Below, one piece after another: positions 56,715 through 64,000 of a stretch of 64,000 nucleotides of DNA. A program made the translations under genes and the position numbers. This DNA is from Hydrangea macrophylla (Eukaryota > Streptophyta > Magnoliopsida > Cornales > Hydrangeaceae). The DNA lies in the NCBI GenBank assembly GCA_033977485.1, contig CM066989.1, positions 99,467,887 through 99,531,886 of the forward strand, written 5' to 3'. Position 1 is the first letter of the stretch. Each line of letters starts with the position of its first letter. The notes beneath the pieces are model-generated. The model saw only the letters and a list, made by a program, of their open reading frames with translations. It was not told the DNA's origin and did no database searches.

Positions 56715-59700
56715 GGTTCATTAGGATACCACATAATTGGTTCTTTGCTTTTCCAAACAGGTTCTTAATAATTGATTCTCTATTGAATTATCCTTAATAT
56801 GGAAATTTGTTTATGTGGACTTACAGGGCCTATTCTTCTTGAGGATTATCATTTGGTGGAGAAAGTTGCTAATTTTGATAGGGAGCGGATCCCTGAACGT
56901 GTTGTGCATGCAAGGGGAGCCAGTGCTAAGGGTTTCTTTGAGGTGACCCATGACATCACTCATCTCACCTGTGCCGATTTTCTTCGAGCTCCTGGAGTTC
57001 AGACACCTCTCATTGTTCGCTTCTCTACTGTTATCCACGAGCGTGGCAGCCCTGAAACCATTAGGGATCCTCGTGGTTTTGCTGTCAAGTTTTACACAAG
57101 AGAGGTGAGCCTGTGTTTTTTACTACTACTCTTTCGCTCGCTTTTAAGTTGAAGAAAGTAAATTGAAGGTCAGACGCGACAATGGTTTTTTTTTTTTTTC
57201 AACTAATTATGTGTGACAACCCAATACATTAAAACATTTTACCAAATTTAAGGCAATTTTTTTTATGTGATAGTTCTTCCATTCTGGTGATAGAAAAAAG
57301 TAGCTAGGTCCCTTTCTTATACAAAAAAATTGTATAGCACTTTGCCAACTTTTGAGATGATGTTAACTTTGATGAAATATACTTGGAACTTTATTTAACT
57401 TTAAAGAATGATTTTTCTAATAGACAGTTGCTCTCGTAGACAGCCCATTTGTGCATGGATCAATCTTGTGCATTTTTCCTGATATGGCACAGTGCTATGA
57501 TTCTGCTAATTATTGTCTGTAGATAAGCTACCAATACTAAGAGTGCAATATACATATGGTGGTTTTCCTTTTGAAATACCTATCTAATTAAAGCGTATGT
57601 CCACAAAGTTGAATTTGCATTATATATCATGTCAAAGTAAACATACATGAGAGTTGCAAGAGTTTAATTACGATGGATCCTTGGTAATGTTGATAATTTG
57701 GAGTTTATAAGGCGTTCTTGTTGATAAATTAAATTGAGTTTCTGACGTACGTACCTTTTTTTTTCTTCTTAATTTGTGATATATATATACAGGGTAACTT
57801 TGATCTTGTTGGGAACAACTTCCCAATCTTTTTCATCCGCGATGGAATGAAATTCCCGGATTTGATCCATGCTATGAAGCCCAACCCTAAGTCCCACATT
57901 CAGGAAGCTTGGAGATACCTCGACTTCTTCTCCCACATTCCAGAGAGTTTGAACACATTCACCTTCTTCTACGATGACTTGGGTATTCCACAAGATTACA
58001 GACACATGGAAGGCTCGAGTGTGCATACCTACACTTTTATCAACAAAGCTGGAAAAGTAACCTATATCAAGTTGACATGGAAACCTACTTGTGGAGTGAA
58101 GTGTTTGACAGAGGAAGAGGCCATTAGAATTGGTGGATCTAATCACAGCCACGCCACAAAGGATCTGTATGACTCGATTGCTGCTGGAAACTATCCCGAG
58201 TGGAAACTTTTCTTGCAGACCATGGATCCTGATCATGAGGATAGATTTGATTTTGATCCGCTTGATGTAACCAAGACCTGGCCAGAGGACATCTTGCCGA
58301 TGCAGCCAATAGGGCGCATGGTCCTCAATAAGAACATCGATAACTTCTTTTCAGAGAATGAGCAACTTGCATTTTCCCCTTCTAACATTGTTCCCGGTGT
58401 CTACTATTCAAACGATAAGATGCTCCAGTGTCGAATATTCGCTTATGGCGATACTCAAAGGCATCGTCTTGGACCCAACCATCTTATGCTCCCAGCCAAT
58501 GCTCCAAAGTGTGCCCATCACAATGATCACCATGAGGGGTTCATGAATTTCATGCATAGGGATGAGGAGGTATATACATATATATATATATACCATGTGG
58601 ATTATTATATTGGTATAAGATGCTAATTAAAGTAGTGTTTATATTATTTAGCTGCATTCACTATCCATTCTGATTAGACTCTATAAATATGATGCTTTTC
58701 CAGGTTAATTACTTCCCTTCGAGGTATGATCCGCTTCGTCATGCTGAGAAATTCCCCCTTCCTTCTGTAATTTTGACAGGAAAGCGTGATAGGGTCAGTA
58801 ACTATCACTACCTCTTGCTTAATTTAAATGTTGAAGTTTGCCTTTGGTGGCTTGGTTAAATGAGTTCAGTAGTGTTGATAGAGTATAAACTCCCCTTCAA
58901 TTGTGTAAAACTTTAGATTTGTTGATCAGTTGAAATTCTACTTTGGCAGACTTAATTGTTCATCAATATAGGGGTTAACGTCTATTTAATTTGAAATTTT
59001 TTTTAGGGTCTGATTCGCGATTCGATTCACGATTTGACAACAATGTAGCATGCAAATATATATGTAGTAACATGAATTCCTCTTGATCATATAAATATTG
59101 CAGTGCACCATTGAGAAGGAGAACAACTTCAAGCAACCTGGAGACAGATTCCGATCCTGGGCACCAGACAGGTATATACCTTATTGTTGTCTCCCCCAAT
59201 TGGTTGGTTTTCAACTTTTTTTTTTGTAAGTAGTTAACATTTTCATAATAATTAATGTTTGATTTTCTTCTCTTGTTAATCTTACATTTCCAGACAAGAG
59301 CGGTTTATCTGCCGATTTGTTGAGGCTTTATCTGACCCACGCGTGACCCATGAGATCCGCAGTATCTGGATTTCATACTTGTCTCAGGTGAGAGATTCCT
59401 TGCCTTTCTTTTTTTTCTTTTTTTTTTCACGTGTTTCTCAAATTGTAGATATATATGATTTGGAGAAATTATTCAGTGAGCCCGTCACACCACGTCATCT
59501 CGCTGACGTGGTGTAGCGCCTTAATTGTATGACGATATGTGGCATTTGAAAGAACGTGAAAAGTCACATGTCACCATACAATTAAACCGTCACACCATGT
59601 CAACATGGTGACATGGTGTGATGGGCTCACTGAATAACTTCTATGTGCTTTGTAAGGTGAATATATATGAGAGAATTGGGAATTGTATGTACTAATACAA

Positions 59701-59780
59701 TATTGGATGGTGGCTGGCAGGCCGACAAGTCTTTGGGTCAGAAGGTAGCATCTCGCCTGAATGTGAGGCCAAACTTTTGA
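53515..59780 (+). CDS. CAT: Catalase, 8 exons, 492 residues
   Basis: Splits hydrogen peroxide into water and oxygen in peroxisomes, as a haem tetramer. Exons: 53515..53529, 56241..56337, 56827..57104, 57793..58569, 58704..58793, 59104..59171, 59294..59387, 59721..59780; all introns are GT-AG and the frame holds throughout. The product is 492 residues, the usual plant length. The start gives [15 protein letters not shown], as in other plant catalases. The distal active site is His65 within [15 protein letters not shown], with Asn138; the proximal haem ligand is Tyr348 in [14 protein letters not shown]. The C terminus [16 protein letters not shown] has the family's peroxisomal targeting context. 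No stops or shifts are seen, so it looks functional. Intron 1 (2.7 kb) and intron 7 carry SINE and MITE insertions. Confidence 0.97.
54789..54982 (+). mobile_element. tRNA-derived SINE in catalase intron 1
   Basis: A box TGGCCTGAGTGG at 54799..54810 and B box AAGTTCGAGTCC at 54844..54855, followed by a body containing GGTCTCCGCTTCGGCGCC and an A-rich tail (54961..54981). Same strand as the gene. Confidence 0.85.
55250..55431 (+). mobile_element. Second tRNA-derived SINE in catalase intron 1
   Basis: A-box-like GTTTAGTGGTAAGC and B-box GTGTTCGAGTCATGG near 55300..55314, then the widespread plant SINE 3' body (GATTAGTCGAGGTGCACGCA, AGCTGGTCCGGACACCTCC) and a poly(A) tail ending about 55430. 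Confidence 0.85.
55714..55890. mobile_element. Foldback MITE in catalase intron 1
   Basis: TTTTTGCTCATCCAAAATTT at the left and AAATTTTAGGTGAGCAAAAA at the right; almost completely palindromic through GATGCTTGAGTGAGCATTAG and its complement. The transcript would form a hairpin of about 80 bp. Confidence 0.85.
59463..59642. mobile_element. Foldback MITE in catalase intron 7
   Basis: GAGAAATTATTCAGTGAGCC pairs with GGCTCACTGAATAACTTC, and inner arms TCACACCACGTCA and TGACATGGTGTGA also pair. It occupies over half of the 333-base intron. Confidence 0.8.
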
Positions 59781-59829
59781 AGTGTTGATTTCTCAAGGCT
59801 CTGCTGGAAGTTTATCAGTTGTGGGAAGT

Positions 59830-59835
59830 AATAAA
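59830..59835 (+). terminator. Catalase polyadenylation signal
   Basis: AATAAA 50 bases after the stop codon, followed by a TG/T-rich stretch. A plausible near-upstream element; the cleavage site is not determined. Confidence 0.6.
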
Positions 59836-60731
59836 ATGAATGCATAATGTTCATCTTTGATGATATGATAAGTACTAAACAAACTTGTAATGTCATGTAC
59901 TCTGTCAACCTACCCTGTATCTTAAAAAATTGTGAGTGTGTGTACAAGTTACTTTGATGGTTTTCTCTATCAATGTATGTATGGTTACTACTTATTGTCA
60001 TTTTACTTGCCTACAATATATATATATATATATACACAGAGTCACGCTCTAAAGCGCACTGAGTATGCGCACTGGGTTTGCGTACTCGGATTTTAAGTGT
60101 AAAAAAACTGCAAGTCAACGGGGCGACGGGGCAGCCCACGGTTTTTTTGGTTTAGGCGCAGAGTATTCTACCGTCTCCCCTACCCCCTTCATTCCACGTT
60201 CTTTCATACCAAACATAATGTAAAGCTGGAAAATAAAACATGAAAGCAACATTTTGCTACTTATTTTAAAAAAAATTGAAAATTTTTTAGTTCTAAAAAA
60301 GAATTACATTTTTAAATAAGTGTGAAAAAACTAATTCAGAGGATCAGAGACTTTTAAGCAATTAGTATTTCAAGTAATTGTTAACCCCGAAAAAGCTATC
60401 CCAACCAGCCTATAACCCAACCAAAGAAATGAGACCTACAAGTTTGGAACCAAAGTAGTGTACCAACATGTTTTCTTAGAGAAACTGACATCTCTTTGTT
60501 ATAAAGAGCACCAAAATTCTTCTCGTCCATCCCTTCACACACACCAAAGTCCTTAAATATAGAACTAAACAAAAAACATGTAATATCAAATATTGATACA
60601 ATTTCTCTACTACAAAGTAAAATATCACCAGCTTTTCTCAACCTTTAGAAGTAATAAAATTTTAATTTTGTCTCTTCTGAAATAATTTTTTGAGCTCTTT
60701 TTTTACACTAGGGAAACCACTGGCTGCTATA
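59836..60731. other. Catalase 3' flank
   Basis: Contains a TA repeat (60018..60033) and a short GC-rich fragment (60045..60180). The stretch 60396..60641 is open on the minus strand for 81 codons but matches nothing I know; it could be 3' untranslated sequence of the minus-strand gene proposed at 60962..61070. Confidence 0.45.
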
Positions 60732-60924
60732 GCAACGCGAGTAATGCTAGAGTCAAAAAAGAGTCACAAAGTATTGCTAAAAAAGGTGTGGCATCACACG
60801 TGGCACCAATGTGGTAGTAGGACTCACCACTCTTAACTCTGCCACATGGGTGCCACATGGGATGCAACATCCCTTTGTGAGCATCTTTTTGTGACTCTTT
60901 TGTGACTCTAACATTACTCGTTGC
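60732..60924. mobile_element. Foldback MITE
   Basis: GCAACGCGAGTAATGCTAGA at the left and CTAACATTACTCGTTGC at the right; arms continue through GAGTCACAAAG and GTGACTCTTTTGTGACTC. Confidence 0.75.
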
Positions 60925-60961
60925 AACAAACTCTTCTGATTTTAAACTTACTCAACTTCAA

Positions 60962-61070
60962 TCAGAGCATTCTGTCCTGAAGATCAGTCATTAAAGTGGA
61001 TGCCAATGAACTTAGTTTCTTTCCGGTCTCTCCAGCTATGTTCTTTAGAGAAGAGATGTCTTGGTTGTGC
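60962..61070 (-). CDS. Possible terminal exon of an unidentified minus-strand gene
   Basis: On the minus strand a T-rich tract ends in TTTTTTTTAG at 61071, a good splice acceptor, followed by about 35 codons ending in TGA at 60964..60962. The reading [20 protein letters not shown] and the residues after it, ending LQDRML, look like an amphipathic helix with ordinary codon use. I do not recognise the family. No upstream exon is visible before the window edge, where transposons intervene. It may be a real last exon of a gene convergent with catalase, a fragment, or chance. Confidence 0.3.
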
Positions 61071-61277
61071 CTAAAAAAAAATAAATAAATAAAGGTTTCA
61101 GATCAATCAGATCAAAACCCAATTGGATATATAATTCCTTTGAAGCCCATTTCGCATGGCCGGTGGGAGTTAGAGATTTTTTGTTATAAATTTTGTTCAA
61201 AAGTGGCAAATGCAGCAAATTGCTGCGTCTAATTTAAGCTGCTTTTCAGCTTTAAAATGGAATAGATTTTCGAAAGA

Positions 61278-61278
<1 letters not shown>

Positions 61279-61314
<36 letters not shown>

Positions 61315-61372
61315 GGGGGGGGTGTGAGGTGGAGGGGGAGGGGGATGGGGATGGGGATGGGGATGCTTTTGC
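61279..61372. repeat. 35-base G homopolymer and G-rich repeat
   Basis: G run 61279..61313, one T, then eight G, then GTGAGGTGGAGG and (GGGGAT)n to about 61366. Expected to form G-quadruplexes on the + strand. Exact length may be affected by sequencing. Confidence 0.85.
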
Positions 61373-61403
61373 CAAACAGAAAATCTCTCAATAATTAACA
61401 AGA

Positions 61404-63102
61404 GTAATCTCATACTTTCCAAATCCTAATTCTAAATTCACATCCCAAATGGTGTGACAGTGAGTCTATTGAATTTTGATTAGATGATGTTGAAGTGGTC
61501 TCTCATTATTGAAAGTTATCCCACTGTCACATCATTTGAAATGTGTATTTGAGATTAGAATTTGGGAATCATAACATTACTCTTGTTATAAAAGTGTCTT
61601 TTCATACATTTATGCCCAACAGAAAATCTCTCCATAATTAACAATGGTAATCTCATACATTCCAAATCCTAATTCCAAATTCACATCTCAAATGATGTGG
61701 CAGTGAGCCTACTGAATTTTGATTGGATGATGTTAAGTGGTCTCATCATTATTGAAGGTTATCCCATTGCCACATCATTTGGGATGCGTATTTGAGATTA
61801 AAATTTGGGAAGTATAACATTACTCTTGTTATAAAAGTGTCATTTCATTCATTTATAGAGTTGTAAGAGTAACTTGTGGAAAAATGCTATTTGTACTCCA
61901 TTGATTGCTAAATGCACTCCATGGATTGCATTGAGTACATGGTACAACAAGTTGTCAGAGTGGTACCATAGAGTGCATTAGTTAATTTTTAGAGTGCGAA
62001 TAACAATTTCCTAACTTTTGACGCTAAAAGTAAAAACAATTATGAAGTCATTTCTTATTAGGGAATTGCTATTTGCACTCCAAGATTCAACTAATGCACT
62101 ATGATACAACTCTCATAGCATAAGACACCATGCACTCAATGCACTTCATGCATGGAGTGCAAATAGCAATTCCCTTCGTATTTTATGGTAGAAAATTTGT
62201 TAGAGAGCATAAATGTAAGAGAGTTGTACTCCATTGATTGCTAAATGCACTCCATGGATTGCATTGAGTACATGGTACAACAAGTTGTCAGAGTGGTACC
62301 ATAGAGTGCATTAGTTAATTTTTAGAGTGCGAATAACAATTTCCTAACTTTTGACGCTAAAAGTAAAAACAATTATGAAGTCATTTCTTATTAGGGAATT
62401 GCTATTTGCACTCCAAGATTCAACTAATGCACTATGATACAACTCTCATAGCATAAGACACCATGCACTCAATGCACTTCATGCATGGAGTGCAAATAGC
62501 AATTCCCTTCGTATTTTATGGTAGAAAATTTGTTAGAGAGCATAAATGTAAGAGAGTAAAACTATGGTTAATTGAAGCATCTACATTGGTGTAGTTGAGC
62601 TTAGGGTTTAACCTAAGTTGTGGTGTCAAATTTGGGGGTCTTGTAATGGGGTAGAGACCAACAAACAGTCAAGTCCAGTGGCAGACCCATGATTTTGGTT
62701 CAGTGGGGGCGGAACCAGGAAATTGTCCATATGTGTTCAGTGGTAAACAAGCCCATACGAGGGTTCGGGGGTAGCTCCCCCGATATATATTTTTTAGGTC
62801 TATTTACATTTGAATAGTATTTTTGTACCATAAATATTACAATTTTGTTATGAGAGGCCTTTTTAGCTGTTTTGGATTTGTTTCTAGTTGTTTTAAATCT
62901 GTTTATAGAGATCTACTCTCAGATTATTGTAGACTAGTCGATAACCCATGCAAATGCATGAGAAGTTTGTCAAAATATGAATAAATGTCTAATTGAATAG
63001 AATAAATAATCAGCTTAAAAAACACAGAAATAATTCCAAATAGTAAAAAATTCGCAAAATTTCCAACAACTGCAATATTTAAAATTTCAATCGCATCGTC
63101 AT
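61404..63102. repeat. Third copy of the MITE-containing repeat, with the chromovirus empty site
   Basis: Follows the order of 15750..18528 and then 34080..34165: AGAGTAATCTC foldbacks, the GCTATTTGCACTCC MITE pair, the AGTGGCAGACCCATGATTTT segment (62677..), and finally CAAAATATGAATAAATGTCT (62971..62990), where the other copy is split by the chromovirus. Confidence 0.8.
61891..62556. repeat. Perfect 333-bp tandem duplication
   Basis: 61891..62223 and 62224..62556 are identical by eye. The duplicated unit spans parts of two MITEs, including the complete one at 62061..62174 with ends GGGAATTGCTATTTGCACTC and its complement. Confidence 0.9.
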
Positions 63103-64000
63103 TGTTAGGACATTAGTCTACATTCATTCACCACTGTACCTCTTTACATTTGTGGTCTAGATTTCATTGTACTATAGTTGTACTACAACCTTGTACTACC
63201 TAGTAGTACTCTTCTTTCCTTAATTAGGATTCTCCCTTAGCCTACATAAAGCTACCTATTATAATGTTTAACACACATCTCAATACAAAACATTTGTATT
63301 CATCTTTCTTTCTCTCTCCCTTACTCTTAACATGGTATCAACTTTAAGCTCCTAGTGGCCTTTTTCCTCCTCCGGATGACCTCTCAAGAGGAAAGTATGT
63401 TCTGTGTATGCCACACTAGTGGATCCTTCACATCAGAAATCCCACTTGGAGTTGCCTCAAGTTTGTAATCGTGCCGCCTCAGCCCTGCCACCTACGCTGC
63501 CCAGCATCCTCCTTCCAGTAACCTCCATCGCCGTGCCACCTCTACTAGGGTTCTGCCACTGTCACCACCTCCACCGCTCGGCCACCACCTCTACCGCCCG
63601 GCCACTGCCACCCAGATCAGTTCTACTAATCTCAGACTTATTTTGCACTTCATGGAGCCTCTGACAAATTCCTCCTGCAGATACTGTCACAAATCAGGAC
63701 ATATTTTATTGTATTGTCCTATCAGAGTGTGTACTTTCTATCACAAACTTGGACCAGGGCACTATCTTGATGATTACAATGAGAATCCTACCAGATATTC
63801 ACAGGATAATCGGTCCCAAGGTTGTTCATCATCATCCAGTGCTATTTCTGTCAAGGGGTCATCATCTTATAAGTCTCCTACCCCTTCTGGTAACACGTCT
63901 TCTACTGCTCTATATGTTGCCTCATGTACATCTTCTTGGTTCTTTGATTCTAGTTGCTGTGACCATATAACCTCTGATCCAACTACATTCTCTACCAAAC
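63103..64000 (+). mobile_element. Start of a Ty1/copia element, cut by the window edge
   Basis: LTR 63103..63332 (230 bp, TGTTAGGACATT...CTTAACA), then TGGTATCA at 63333 as the primer-binding site core. Internal sequence follows directly. The element continues past the window. Confidence 0.7.
63376..64000 (+). pseudogene. Copia gag-protease remnant, partial
   Basis: Most of gag is missing or scrambled: 63376..63660 is Pro/Ser-rich low-complexity coding-like sequence. A zinc knuckle CRYCHKSGHILLYC lies near 63679..63720. Near 63935 the segment SWFFDSSCCDHITSDPTTFS resembles the copia protease start, where D-S-G is expected; here the glycine is replaced by serine, so the protease would be inactive. 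Continues past the edge. Confidence 0.6.

Noticed and set aside
57769..58236. 155-codon minus-strand open frame within catalase
   Set aside because: Antisense shadow of catalase exon 4, whose sense frame is fully explained.
61197..61398. Open frames over the G/C homopolymer on both strands
   Set aside because: They consist mostly of polyglycine or polyproline from the G run.

Overview
This window is nuclear DNA from a flowering plant, very probably a dicot. It is AT-rich and dominated by nested transposable elements, and it holds one clearly intact host gene: a peroxisomal catalase in eight exons, + strand, coding 53515..59780. There are no rRNA or tRNA genes, no CRISPR array and no bacterial-type operons.

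Layout. 1..7722 is an Athila-like Ty3/gypsy element whose 5' LTR is cut by the window edge. It keeps a broken gag-protease but has lost reverse transcriptase, RNase H and integrase. 7907..8514 is a possible LTR of another element. 9210..11872 is a decayed endogenous pararetrovirus-like (Caulimoviridae-type) fragment bracketed by a 42-bp inverted repeat and TA repeats. 11865..14150 is a stack: a tRNA-derived SINE, a MULE-like foldback in or beside its tail, two smaller MITEs inside that, and a LINE 3' end with a 15-bp target duplication. 15750..18528 holds two tandem copies of a 1-kb repeat, the second split by a Stowaway MITE; a third copy is at 61404..63102.

18529..34074 is a decayed chromovirus (Ty3/gypsy, Tekay/Del type) with frameshifted gag-pro-pol. 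It contains a minus-strand Tat/Ogre-type LTR fragment (about 20661..23405), and its 3' LTR is split by a 2.9-kb solo LTR (31043..33974). The paralogous repeat near 62985 preserves what looks like the empty site. 36662..39105 is a non-autonomous Helitron carrying a degenerate tandem array and a Stowaway MITE. 42466..50906 is a young Ty1/copia element: perfect 5-bp target duplication, 1619-bp LTRs with only three differences seen, and one open 1265-residue reading frame, but most of RNase H is missing.

50907..53420 is MITE and LTR debris ahead of the catalase promoter. Catalase introns 1 and 7 carry two SINEs and two foldback MITEs. Downstream are a possible terminal exon of an unidentified minus-strand gene (60962..61070), a 35-base G run, a perfect 333-bp tandem duplication, and the start of another Ty1/copia element (63103 to the edge).

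The only host function that can be stated firmly is removal of hydrogen peroxide in peroxisomes by catalase. The rest is a layered record of insertions whose order can be read from target duplications and interrupted copies. Positions of diverged MITE ends and of old LTR boundaries are approximate.
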